From: Ideonella margarita | GTDB taxonomy: Bacteria; Pseudomonadota; Gammaproteobacteria; Burkholderiales; Burkholderiaceae_C | Direction of reading: 5' to 3' | DNA: 64,000 nt | NCBI RefSeq assembly: GCF_038066635.1 | Contig: NZ_JBBUTI010000013.1 | Span: forward strand, 1 to 64,000 | Part shown: one piece after another, positions 44,523 through 53,262 of the stretch | How the letters are laid out: each line of letters starts with the position of its first letter | How positions within the stretch are numbered: position 1 is the first letter of the stretch | Made by a program: the position numbers and the translations under genes | The notes under the pieces: generated by a model | What the model was told of the DNA's origin: nothing | Databases searched by the model: none | Seen by the model: only the letters and a program-made list of their open reading frames with translations

Positions 44523-45250
44523 GGCGCACCTCCTTGTGCAACGGCGGCCGGGCGCATGCCGGCATGGGCCTGGGTGGCCACCTTGAAGCGCCACATCGGC
44601 GGCGGTGTGCGGGCGGTGCTGGCGGGGGTGGTTGCGGCCCCCGACAGCACGCCGCTGCCGGTCGCCGTTCTGTTGGCTGCATCGGTGGCCGAAGCCCCCT
44701 GCAGCTGCACCTCGACGGCGCCAAGGGCCTGGGTGTTGTCGGCGTCCTTCGGCAAGGCCAGCTTGCCCAGCACGGGCAGCCATGCCTGCAGCGCGCCGGG
44801 GTCGAGCGTCAGCCCTTCGACCGAGGCTTGATCAGGGGCCAGTTGCACGCCTGTCAACCAGACCGACTCCGGCAGCGTGCGGGCCACCAGGGCCAGCGCA
44901 TCCGAGTGGTGGCGGCCCGGTGCCAGCTGCGCACTTTCCATGGCCGAGAGCCGTTCGCGCAGTCGCGGCAGTTCGGCTTGCAGCGCGCGCAATTCCAGGT
45001 TCAAGGTGTTGGGGTCGATGCGGGCACGTGCCAGTTGAAGCGCTGCGGTGAGCTGCTGGCGGTCTGCGGCCTGCCGGGCCTGCAACACCTGATGGTCGGC
45101 CGCGCGCTGGCGCTGCAGCAGCCATACGCCGCCGCTGGCCAGGCTCAGCACGATGCTCAGGATGCCGAGGCCGAGCAGCAACGTCTTGGCGCTGAAGATC
45201 AGTCGCGGCGCGAGCAGGACGGGCGTGTGGAGGTTGATCTGCTGGGCCAT
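44519..45250 (-). CDS. PilN-like pilus assembly protein
   Basis: 243 residues from ATG at 45250. Starts MAQQINLHTPVLLAP (PilN/MshI-C-like), one helix at about residues 20-42, then coiled coil and a small domain ending in WRFKVATQA. It acts with the MshI (PilM-like) protein, as PilM-PilN do. Overlaps mshJ by four bases and is one base after mshI. Confidence 0.8.
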   Translation of the reverse strand: MAQQINLHTPVLLAPRLIFSAKTLLLGLGILSIVLSLASGGVWLLQRQRAADHQVLQARQAADRQQLTAALQLARARIDPNTLNLELRALQAELPRLRERLSAMESAQLAPGRHHSDALALVARTLPESVWLTGVQLAPDQASVEGLTLDPGALQAWLPVLGKLALPKDADNTQALGAVEVQLQGASATDAANRTATGSGVLSGAATTPASTARTPPPMWRFKVATQAHAGMRPAAVAQGGAP

Positions 45251-45251
45251 G

Positions 45252-46358
45252 TCAAGGCTCCATGCGGACATGCCGCAGCAGGGCGCCCAGCAGCGGCACC
45301 TGGGGTTCGGGCAGCGGCGTGCTGGCGGCGTCATCGCCAGCTGCGGCGGGCGTGTAGAGCTGCTGCAGGTTCAAGGGCATCACGCGCATGCCCAGCAGCT
45401 CCTGCAGGTACTGGCTGGTGGCGTCGGCATCACCGGTGTGGTGCAGCCACAGCACGCCCAGCGGCAGGTCGGGGCAGGAGCGCTCCCACACATCGAAGGA
45501 CCGCTGCAGCTCCACAACCAGGCGTGAGCCTGCGTCCTCGGTGTCTGCGCCCAGCTCGATGGCTGGTGGCAGGCCGATGTCGTCGAGCGAAAACGTGAAG
45601 CTGCCTGATGCGCCCAGCTCGGCGCCCTCCAGGCCCGATGCGGCGAACGCCGGCTCACTGGTTTCAGTGGCTGCCGATGTGCTCTTGGCGCGTGCGGCGG
45701 CGGCACGGTCCAGCAACTCGGCGTCCCAGTCCAGGCGGCGGCTGTAGTACAGCTCGTCGCCCACGCAGATGGTGATCAGGCTGCTGCTGCCGTGCTGCAT
45801 GAGGCAGGCGGTGGCGCGGTCGGCCAGGTCGGCGGCGCCTGCGGCGGCGGTGTGCAGATTGCGCTGGGCCAGGTCAGTGACGTCGATCACCTGCAGCGGC
45901 CAGCGGGCCGACTCTGCCGTGGCATTGAGCTGCACGACGCGCGTGGTGGGTGCGGCAACCACGAACAACTGGCCCTGACCCACGGTGGGCGCCTGCGGCC
46001 GGCCGACGCGCAGCACGTCGAGAGTCAGGTCGTCGACATGCACGTCCACCCGTTCGCGGATATGCCAGCGGGCAGCGGCGCGCAGCTCGTCGGGCGGCAC
46101 GGCCGGCGCCTCGATCTGCAGCAACTGGTAGGCGTTCAACGGCAATACCGCCGTGGCACTGCCGGCGCTGTGGCCCAGACTGCGCAGCAGCTCGGCGTCG
46201 GGCAGCGCGCCGTCGTCTGCCATTGGCTCACTGCCCCAGCGTCGCACGGTGGGCGGCTGGGTGCGCGTGTCGCCCAGCAACCAGTCCAGCGTGCCAGCGC
46301 CAAGGCTGAAGACCAGGGTGTCGTGTCGCGCGGCAGCGCGTTGCCAGGGCCATCGCAT
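45252..46358 (-). CDS. mshI: MshI-like protein (PilM-type, actin fold)
   Basis: 368 residues from ATG at 46358. Begins MRWPWQRAAARHDTLVFSLG, with a PilM-like ATPase-fold domain (VLPLNAYQLLQIEAPAVPPDELRAAARWHIRE; LITICVGDELYYSRRLDWD). Cytoplasmic partner of the PilN-like protein. One base downstream of the mshQ-like gene. Confidence 0.8.
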   Translation of the reverse strand: MRWPWQRAAARHDTLVFSLGAGTLDWLLGDTRTQPPTVRRWGSEPMADDGALPDAELLRSLGHSAGSATAVLPLNAYQLLQIEAPAVPPDELRAAARWHIRERVDVHVDDLTLDVLRVGRPQAPTVGQGQLFVVAAPTTRVVQLNATAESARWPLQVIDVTDLAQRNLHTAAAGAADLADRATACLMQHGSSSLITICVGDELYYSRRLDWDAELLDRAAAARAKSTSAATETSEPAFAASGLEGAELGASGSFTFSLDDIGLPPAIELGADTEDAGSRLVVELQRSFDVWERSCPDLPLGVLWLHHTGDADATSQYLQELLGMRVMPLNLQQLYTPAAAGDDAASTPLPEPQVPLLGALLRHVRMEP

Positions 46359-46359
46359 G

Positions 46360-49300
46360 TCAGTAGTTCTCGCGCTGGTAGATGAGGTTGTCGTTGCCCT
46401 TGAACAGGCCGAAGCTGGCTCGGGCAGAGGGGTCTTTGTCGAGGCTGCTGCCGCACCAGGCACCGCGCAGCCAGGGCAGGCCGGCGCCTGCGGTGGCGGC
46501 GTCGCCGGCGGCAGGTGTCCAGGTCTGCAGGCAGGAGTTGTCGGTGGCGGTGGCGCCCAGGCTCAGGGCCACGTCCACCGTGCCGCTGCGGCCGCCGCCC
46601 GGGGCGGCCAGCACCAGCTTGCCGGCTCCGGCGGTCAGGCTCACGGTGCTGCCGCTCACGGTGGTGTCGGTGGCCGTCAGGCTCTTGCGCAGGTTGCCGA
46701 AGTTCACGGCCGTGGCCGGTACGCGTGTGCAGCTGTCCAGCGTGTTGTCGGCCCAGGCGCTGCCATTCCAGTACTGCGCGCGCAGGTCCATGCCCAGCGG
46801 GCGCTGTTGCGCCCCGATGGCATTGGCCAGGCGCAGGCGGCCGTGGCGCAGCACCACGGCGCTCAGCAGCGTGTGGTCATTGCCGTTGGCGGGCGAGGTG
46901 GTGTCGAGGTCGAAGGTCTGCATCGTCACGCCGTCACTGTCGACCGGTGCAATGCCGAAGTTCGCGCTGAACGGCCCGTCGACGCTGGTGCCGCGCTGTG
47001 CCGTGGCCAGCAGGGTGATGTTGCTGGCCACGCCATTGGCCCAGCTGCCCGAGGAGCTGCCCAGGGTCAGCCGTGCCGGGCTGGTGGTGGTGCTGAACAT
47101 GGTGCCGCCGTCGATGCCGGCAAGGTTCCAGGTGGCTGCCGATGCGGGGCTGAGCTTGGCGTAGCTGCCGGTGTAGTTGGTGGTCGTGGCACCCAAGGCG
47201 TTCACGGCGGTGAGCGTGAAGCCGAGCTGGAACGGCTCGCCCAGGTAGCTGAAGCTGGAGGCTGGCGAGCACGAAGCGCTGCTGCGATGCACCAGGCTGG
47301 CGTTGCTGACGGTGAAGCCGGCGGGCACGAATCGGCCCACGCGGGTGTTCTGTACACCGGCGCTGTTGGTCACCACGGCATCCAGGCTCAGACCGCTGCC
47401 CAGGAAGTTGCTGACCACGCCCGTGGTGTTGAGCGCAAAGCTGCCCACCTCGGTGTATTGCAGGTTGCTGACAGTGGCCGCGCCACTGGCGAAACTGCTG
47501 CCGGCGATGGTGCCGTTGTTCAGGCTGCCCATCGTGCCGCCAGCTGGCGTCTGAGAGGCTGCGACCGGGCTGAGCACCACCGCGCTGGCAAAGCTGTTGA
47601 CGCGGTTGCCGGCCTTCATCGCGGTTTCGGTGGCGGTGGCCAGCGGCGTGCCGGTGTTGTTGGTGTCTGCGCCGTTGGTCAGCATCGCCGAGTTCCAGGT
47701 GTAGGCCGCCACCGTCGCTCCGAAGTTCGCCCCGGCCGGGCCGAGCACGCCATCTGTGGCGGCAGAGCCGTTCGGGTTCAGCGTGCTGCCGTACTTGATG
47801 GCCTGGATCATCACCACGAAAGGCCGCACGGTGAGCGTGTTGCTGGCACCGCTGACCGACGTGGCGGCGGCCGTGAGTGAATCGTCCAGCACGTTCAGCG
47901 CATACCGGCCCTGGTCAGATGTGCCGAGGTTGAAGCTGGCCACGCCATTGGTGAAGGTGAGCGTCAGGTTGTTGGCGGCCGGCTGGGCCGCAGGAATCGT
48001 CAGCGCCGGTGAGACCACCGTGGGTGCCGTGTGCGTGCCGCCGGCGTCGGTGCGCCAGAACTTCAGGGCCCGGCTGCCGCTGTAGTCGGTGGCCACGCCG
48101 CAAGAGCCGGTGCTGGGATCCTTCTTCAACAGGCTCAGCGTCATGTCGTGCGGGCGGCCGGCCACGGCCACGTCGCTGCCACTGACCCTGTTGCTCAGGT
48201 CTTCCGCAAACACGAAGGCGTTGTCGCGGTACTGGATGGGCGTGGCGCTGGCGTTGTAGGTGCCATCGTTGACGGTGGCGGTCACGTTCTGGGCCAGGCT
48301 GTGCGCCAGCGTGAACCTGGCCACGCCGGCATCGCCCGCCACGAAGGTGTAGGTGGCCGTGCCGTCGCCGTTGTTCACCAGCGTGCCGCCTGGCACGGGC
48401 CCGCTGCCCTTGGCCCAGGTGCCGCGGCCGGTGCCGGTGTTCAGGGTGACGGTGCCGGTGTAGCTGGTGTAGGCACTGGTGCCGTCGGTGTCCAGCGCCT
48501 TCACCGTGAGCGTCTGCGTGCTGCAGGTTGAGGCCGTGGTGGCCGCGGGCGTGATGGTGAAGCCGGTGAGCGCGTTGGCCGAAGCCGTGCAGTTGTAGAG
48601 CTGGCTGGCCGGGACGATGTAGTAGGTGGTGCCGGTGACGGCGGGCTCCTGCCAGGCCAGCATGGCTGTGGCGTCGCCGCCGTTCTCGAAGAACTCCATC
48701 GTGACCGGGTAATAGCTGCCGGCGGTCAGGCTGATTCGGCTCGCGGTAGCGTCGACGGTGGGGGAGTGCAGCGTCCAGTTGTCGATGACCTTGGTGCCAT
48801 CGATGTACAGCCGCACACCGTCATCGGAGTTGGTCGCGAAGGCGTAGGTGCCCGTGGTGGTGGCCTTGATTACCCCGGTCCAGCGCACCGAAAAGCCGTC
48901 CGCGGGCGTGCTGCCCACGCCCGGCGCGCCCGTTGTCCAGCTGAAGTACACCATGCTGTCGACGCGGTTGGCTTGTGTGCCGGAGAAGGCGTACGTCGGG
49001 CCGATGTTGCCGTTCTGCCCGAAGTAGCTGCCGTAGATGCCGCTGTACATCGTGGGCGCCGACAGCGCGGCACTGCTGCCGGCCGTGATGACATTGCCCA
49101 CCAGATCGGCCAGGTTGCTGACGCTCACCACCGTTGAGCTGGCCATGGCCGCGCTGGTGGTCAGGGTGACGGTCTTGTAATCGCTCTCCAGCACGGCGCT
49201 GGTGATGCTGCTGAGCGGGATACTGAAGTTGCTGGTGGTTTGCGCCTGCGTCTTGCGGAGCTCTTCCGAGAAGACCAGCGTGGCCTTCTTCGGGTTGCCG

Positions 49301-50100
49301 CAGACCTGGGTGGCGGACACCAGCGTGGGCTTGGTGGTGTCGGCGCAGGTGCTGACGGCGGACAGCTCGGTTTGATCGGCGCTGCTCAAGGTGACCGTGA
49401 GGCCGCCCAGCGTGATGCCACCATTGACCACGATGGCGCCGGTGAGCATGGAGCCCGAGCCGATGCTGACGTTGTTGCCCGTGCCCGGGCTGTAGATGAT
49501 GCCGCGGATGCTGCTGCTGGAGCCCACCGTGAGGTTGGCATTGGGCCGCAGGTAGAACAGCCCCATCTCGGTCGGACCGGCCGAATTGATCACCAGGCTG
49601 GTGCCGGCGCTGATGTTGCCTTGCAGGAACAGCCGCGCGCCGGCCTGAGTGACGATCGTCACCGTCGAGCCGATGGTGGCGTTGTTGATGATGTAGTCAC
49701 CCGGCGTGAAGGTGTAGGTGGTGCCGTTGGCGATGTTCAGGTTGTTCACCGTGATCGCGCTCACCGGGGTGGGCAGCGACGGAAACGACGCGGGTATCGC
49801 CGACGTGCGCACACCCGCAATGGTGATGCTGGCGCCGGTGGTGCCGGTCACCGTGGTGCCGTTGACGACATTCGTGCCGCCCATGTTCAGGGCGCTGCTG
49901 CCGGCGGTGATGGGGTAGGTCACGGGCAGCGTGCCGCACTGCGCCCAGGCGGTGCTGGCCAGGCCCAGCAGGGCTGTCGCAGCCAGGCCTCGGGCGGTTT
50001 GCAGCCAGCGTTTCGCCGTTGCCGCGCCAGCCATGCCGCGGCCGGGCCTGTGGGCGGGCTCGGGGTGCGGATCGGGCAGGAACGGACGCGTGCAAAGCAT
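46360..50100 (-). CDS. mshQ: MshQ-like large pilus-associated protein with PA14 and DUF6701 domains
   Basis: 1246 residues from ATG at 50100 (GGAGAG eight bases upstream). Signal peptide ending STAWA-Q, a region of Thr/Ser/Gly beta-repeats, a PA14-type lectin/adhesin domain near residues 380-510 (GSYFGQNGNIGPTYAF; TNSDDGVRLYIDGTKVIDNW), invasin/Ig-like sections, and a C-terminal DUF6701-type domain (VVLRHGRLRLANAIGAQQRP; LDSCTRVPA). MshQ proteins are large surface components of the MSHA system, possibly the tip adhesin. A terminator precedes it at 50151-50171. Confidence 0.85.
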   Translation of the reverse strand: MLCTRPFLPDPHPEPAHRPGRGMAGAATAKRWLQTARGLAATALLGLASTAWAQCGTLPVTYPITAGSSALNMGGTNVVNGTTVTGTTGASITIAGVRTSAIPASFPSLPTPVSAITVNNLNIANGTTYTFTPGDYIINNATIGSTVTIVTQAGARLFLQGNISAGTSLVINSAGPTEMGLFYLRPNANLTVGSSSSIRGIIYSPGTGNNVSIGSGSMLTGAIVVNGGITLGGLTVTLSSADQTELSAVSTCADTTKPTLVSATQVCGNPKKATLVFSEELRKTQAQTTSNFSIPLSSITSAVLESDYKTVTLTTSAAMASSTVVSVSNLADLVGNVITAGSSAALSAPTMYSGIYGSYFGQNGNIGPTYAFSGTQANRVDSMVYFSWTTGAPGVGSTPADGFSVRWTGVIKATTTGTYAFATNSDDGVRLYIDGTKVIDNWTLHSPTVDATASRISLTAGSYYPVTMEFFENGGDATAMLAWQEPAVTGTTYYIVPASQLYNCTASANALTGFTITPAATTASTCSTQTLTVKALDTDGTSAYTSYTGTVTLNTGTGRGTWAKGSGPVPGGTLVNNGDGTATYTFVAGDAGVARFTLAHSLAQNVTATVNDGTYNASATPIQYRDNAFVFAEDLSNRVSGSDVAVAGRPHDMTLSLLKKDPSTGSCGVATDYSGSRALKFWRTDAGGTHTAPTVVSPALTIPAAQPAANNLTLTFTNGVASFNLGTSDQGRYALNVLDDSLTAAATSVSGASNTLTVRPFVVMIQAIKYGSTLNPNGSAATDGVLGPAGANFGATVAAYTWNSAMLTNGADTNNTGTPLATATETAMKAGNRVNSFASAVVLSPVAASQTPAGGTMGSLNNGTIAGSSFASGAATVSNLQYTEVGSFALNTTGVVSNFLGSGLSLDAVVTNSAGVQNTRVGRFVPAGFTVSNASLVHRSSASCSPASSFSYLGEPFQLGFTLTAVNALGATTTNYTGSYAKLSPASAATWNLAGIDGGTMFSTTTSPARLTLGSSSGSWANGVASNITLLATAQRGTSVDGPFSANFGIAPVDSDGVTMQTFDLDTTSPANGNDHTLLSAVVLRHGRLRLANAIGAQQRPLGMDLRAQYWNGSAWADNTLDSCTRVPATAVNFGNLRKSLTATDTTVSGSTVSLTAGAGKLVLAAPGGGRSGTVDVALSLGATATDNSCLQTWTPAAGDAATAGAGLPWLRGAWCGSSLDKDPSARASFGLFKGNDNLIYQRENY

Positions 50101-50150
50101 GAGGCTCTCCTGCGTCGATTCTGGAAGCGCCGGCCTGTGCACTAATCAAC

Positions 50151-50171
50151 AAAAAGACCGCTAAAGCGGCC
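50151..50171 (-). terminator. Hairpin terminator/attenuator between mshP and mshQ
   Basis: On the minus strand GGCCGC-TTTA-GCGGTC (one G-U pair) is followed directly by TTTTTG. A second hairpin (CCGGT/ACCGG) lies just before it. It would cut transcription between mshP and mshQ unless read through. Confidence 0.65.
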
Positions 50172-50251
50172 TCAAACCCGGTCTCAAAACCGGCCAGCGT
50201 CGGGGTCGATCTGCGCTTGCTGGTGGGCGGGTGCTTCAGCTGCCGAGCATG

Positions 50252-50686
50252 TCAACGGCTCAGCGTGCTGCTCAGTTGCCGCTCGACATACACCGCCGAG
50301 GGGGCGGCTGCGGTGTTGGGGCAGCTGCCGCTGCTGGGCGCGTTGCAGGAGGTGGCGGTGACTTGGTAGAACACCAGGGCGGTGGCGCCGTCGGTGCCCG
50401 TGCTCCGGCTGCAGCTCACCGTGACCACCATGCTGCCCAGGTTGCCGCCAGGTGTGAGCGAGGTGGTGCCGAAGCAGGCGGGTGCAGCGGCCGGTGGCGC
50501 GGGGTTGCGCAGCACCTGCCAGGCGGCCCATTCCAGGCCGGCACGGGCAGCCTGGGCGGCGCGGGCGTTTTCAATGTCCACCGCCATGCCGTCCTGCTGC
50601 CGGCTGCTGACACTCACCAGCGCCGCGCCCAGGGCGGCCAGCACGACCAGGATGAACAGCAGCGACATCATGGTGAAGCCGCGCAT
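50252..50686 (-). CDS. mshP: MshP-like pilin-family protein
   Basis: 144 residues if started at ATG 50686, which gives a short prepilin leader (MRG then FTMMSLLFILVVLAALGAAL) with AAGG upstream; the frame is also open to an ATG at 50770 that overlaps mshO. One N-terminal hydrophobic helix, then a small domain with a disulfide-capable Cys pattern. Lacks Glu5, as MshP proteins often do. Minor pilin or export factor. Confidence 0.7.
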   Translation of the reverse strand: MRGFTMMSLLFILVVLAALGAALVSVSSRQQDGMAVDIENARAAQAARAGLEWAAWQVLRNPAPPAAAPACFGTTSLTPGGNLGSMVVTVSCSRSTGTDGATALVFYQVTATSCNAPSSGSCPNTAAAPSAVYVERQLSSTLSR

Positions 50687-50741
50687 GCCTTGCCCACCGC
50701 CCGCCGGTGCCGGGCGAGCTGCGCGCGAGGCACGGGCCTGC

Positions 50742-51617
50742 TCAGGGCTGGTTGTCGATGTGGACGGCATGGTGCAGGGAAACCGATTCGGTGGCCGTGG
50801 CGGTGGCGGTGGCCAACGTCAGGCTCATCTGGGCCAGGCCGGCGCGGCTGGCGATCACGGCGTTGTCGACGCTGAAGCGGCAGGCGGTCACGCCGCTGGC
50901 CAGCACGGTGCTGCTGCCGCCCGAGGGCGGGCTGGGCTGGCTGGCGACGAAGCCGTAACCCGTCCAGCGCACCAGGGTGCCGGCCGTCAGGTCGCAGCGG
51001 TAGGTCACCGGGCTGTTCACCGCGAAGACACGGTAGGGCGCCGACAGGCCCGCCACCGGCAAGCCGGCGAGTGAGCTCAAACCCACCGTGCTGGCCGTGC
51101 CAGCGGCATTGGTGGTGCTGCGCCGATTGGACGAGGCCTGCTCGGTGGCCGTGCCGTTGGCGGCGTAGGCGTCCGAGCCGGTCACGCCGGTGCCCAGGTT
51201 GTAGATCACCACAGCCTGGCCGGCAGTCAGGGCCAGGCCCGGGCCGACCACGTCGAAGCTGGTGTCGGTGGTGCCGAACTGCAGCGCGCCGGTGCCGTCG
51301 GTGGCAAAGCGCGCCGCGGCTGTCGTGGGGATGAGCTCAAGCGACAAGCCGTCCGCCGTGGCGCGGGCGCTGTTGGGCAGGGCGCCGTGCAGGTCACGGC
51401 CGATGCGGCGCAGCGCGCCATCGGCGGCGTCCACCAGATTGGCCCGCGCCGACACCGCGATGTAGGCCTGCACCGGCGCCACGATGAACTTGCCCACCAC
51501 GGCCAGCACGATGCCCGACAGCACGATGACCATCACCGCCTCGATCAGCGTGAAGCCGTGCTGGGGCTGCTGCCGGCTGGCGCGGTTGCGGTGGGGTGGA
51601 TGGGCAGCGTATGACAT
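50742..51617 (-). CDS. mshO: MshO-like prepilin
   Basis: 291 residues. The leader peptide ends HG and mature FTLIEAVMVIVLSGIVLAVVG has Glu5. Larger than the others, with a predicted disulfide pair (YRCDLTAGTLVRW; VTACRF). AAGGG ribosome site. Minor pilin in the MSHA cluster. Confidence 0.85.
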   Translation of the reverse strand: MSYAAHPPHRNRASRQQPQHGFTLIEAVMVIVLSGIVLAVVGKFIVAPVQAYIAVSARANLVDAADGALRRIGRDLHGALPNSARATADGLSLELIPTTAAARFATDGTGALQFGTTDTSFDVVGPGLALTAGQAVVIYNLGTGVTGSDAYAANGTATEQASSNRRSTTNAAGTASTVGLSSLAGLPVAGLSAPYRVFAVNSPVTYRCDLTAGTLVRWTGYGFVASQPSPPSGGSSTVLASGVTACRFSVDNAVIASRAGLAQMSLTLATATATATESVSLHHAVHIDNQP

Positions 51618-51626
51618 GACGTGCCC

Positions 51627-52199
51627 TTACAGCGCGGCGTTGGGCGCGTGGCGGCTGCGGTAGCCGTCCAGCACCACGCGGGTGTTGCCCGGGCCGGTGA
51701 CGGTGACCGTGATGCGCAGCACGTCGCCGCTGCCGGCCGTCAGGCTGCCGAGCGCGGCATTGGCCACCGCGATGCTGGCGCTGTAGCCGCTCAGGCCGGG
51801 CACGGCGCTGTTGGTCAGGTCGGTGATGCCGGTCATGGCAAAACCGTTGTAGTCGTTGACGTTGTCGAATTGCGGCGTGGCATAGCGGCCTTCGCCTGAC
51901 TCCGGCCCGATGCTTTCGGCCAGCGACGCACAGCCCGCGCTGCTGCTGGCGCTGTCGACGTTGGCATCGTCCGGGTCACAGAAGGTGAAGGGCATCAGCT
52001 GCACTTCATCGATCAGTGATTCCGCAATCGCCAGCGCCTGGCGCTGCAATTGCGGGTCGGCACTGGCCACCGTGGACTGGATGAAGATGCGCAGGATGGC
52101 GGTGAGCGCCACGCTGAGCACGACGATGAACATCACCAGCTCGATCAGCGAGACGCCGCCCTGGTTGCGGCCGGCTTTGGCCGGTGGGCGCGCACTCAT
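51627..52199 (-). CDS. mshD: MshD-like prepilin
   Basis: 190 residues: short leader, then VSLIELVMFIVVLSVALTAIL (Glu5), MshD-type minor pilin with QALAIAESLIDEVQLMPFTFCDPDDANV, a motif typical of MshD. Starts within the stop of mshC (ATGA). Confidence 0.85.
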   Translation of the reverse strand: MSARPPAKAGRNQGGVSLIELVMFIVVLSVALTAILRIFIQSTVASADPQLQRQALAIAESLIDEVQLMPFTFCDPDDANVDSASSSAGCASLAESIGPESGEGRYATPQFDNVNDYNGFAMTGITDLTNSAVPGLSGYSASIAVANAALGSLTAGSGDVLRITVTVTGPGNTRVVLDGYRSRHAPNAAL

Positions 52200-52669
52200 G
52201 GCATCACCCGGGCCAGGCCGGTGTCGTTCTCGATGCGCATCACGCGGCTGAAGCCGTTGCCGTCACTCACGGTGACGTCGAGCACACCGCCGGTGGAGGT
52301 GAGTGCAGCTCCGGTGTTGCCGGTGTTGAAGGTCACGCTGCGGGTGGCGGCCTCGCTGATGCACGGGCTGACCGATGCCGGGCAGCTCAGGCTCGCGATG
52401 GCGGCACCGGAGGCATAGGCCACGGTGGTGCCCGTGGGGCTCACCGTCAGGACGACCGGCCGGCGCTGGCTCAAGGCCATGCGGCGGGCGCTCAGGGCCT
52501 GGCTCAGCAGGTTGTCATGGAAGGCGCGCAGCTGCCAGATGCGGGTGTCCATCATCTTGGGCAGCGCCACCAGCGCCAGGATGCCGACCAGCACGATCAC
52601 CATCACCAGCTCGATCAGCGTGAAGCCGCTCGAGCGGTGGGGTGCAGGGTGCTGGCGCATCAGGCTCAC
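52196..52669 (-). CDS. mshC: MshC-like prepilin
   Basis: 157 residues if started at the GTG 52669; an ATG at 52660 is an alternative, and neither has a clear ribosome site. Leader ends SSG, mature FTLIELVMVIVLVGILALVALPK with Glu5, then a GspH-like domain. Minor pilin. Confidence 0.8.
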   Translation of the reverse strand: MSLMRQHPAPHRSSGFTLIELVMVIVLVGILALVALPKMMDTRIWQLRAFHDNLLSQALSARRMALSQRRPVVLTVSPTGTTVAYASGAAIASLSCPASVSPCISEAATRSVTFNTGNTGAALTSTGGVLDVTVSDGNGFSRVMRIENDTGLARVMP

Positions 52670-52672
52670 GCA

Positions 52673-53083
52673 TCAGTTGATACCGACGGCGGTGAAGGTG
52701 GCGGTGGCGCTCGTGGACGTCTGCGTCAGCGTGCAGGAGATCGCGGTGCCGGCCGTGATTTCACCAGCCGTGATGGTGCGGGCGGTGATGGTGTAGCCGG
52801 TGGGCAGGCCACCTTGCAGCGCGTTCTTCACGTTGTCGCAGTCGGTCACGGTCACGCCGTTGGCCGTGTTGACCTTGCGGGCGGCGTAGTTCACCGATGC
52901 GGCCGAAGTCAGCGAGCCAGCCACGCCAGACAGCGCAGCGGCCTTGGCGTCAGCGCCCAGGTCAACGAATTTTGGAATGGCGACCGCGGCCAGCACGGCC
53001 AGGATCACGATCACCATGACCAGTTCGATCAAGGTGAAACCCGATTGCGGCCGCAGGGCCTGGAGAGACTTGGCGTTCATCAT
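52673..53083 (-). CDS. mshA: MshA-like major pilin
   Basis: 136 residues from ATG at 53083 (AAAGG upstream). Leader ends QSG, mature FTLIELVMVIVILAVLAAVAIPKFVDLGADA is close to MshA, the main pilin. Two Cys (TDCDNV...ISCTLTQT) may form the disulfide loop. Preceded by 179 bases after mshG, so it may have its own promoter, as major pilins often need higher expression. Confidence 0.85.
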   Translation of the reverse strand: MMNAKSLQALRPQSGFTLIELVMVIVILAVLAAVAIPKFVDLGADAKAAALSGVAGSLTSAASVNYAARKVNTANGVTVTDCDNVKNALQGGLPTGYTITARTITAGEITAGTAISCTLTQTSTSATATFTAVGIN

Positions 53084-53262
53084 CGTGCCTTTCAGGGAAG
53101 TCGCGGCGCTGCCGCACGGGAATGGAATTGGGGTCAGAGGGGCCCGCCAGAGACGGGTCACAAGTCGTTATCGGCGGCTTGCCGGCAGGAATTGAGGGTT
53201 TGATCACCGCCCTGAGTGAATTCCTCCCAGCCTGCCCGTCCGCGTCCCCGTCGACGACCCCG

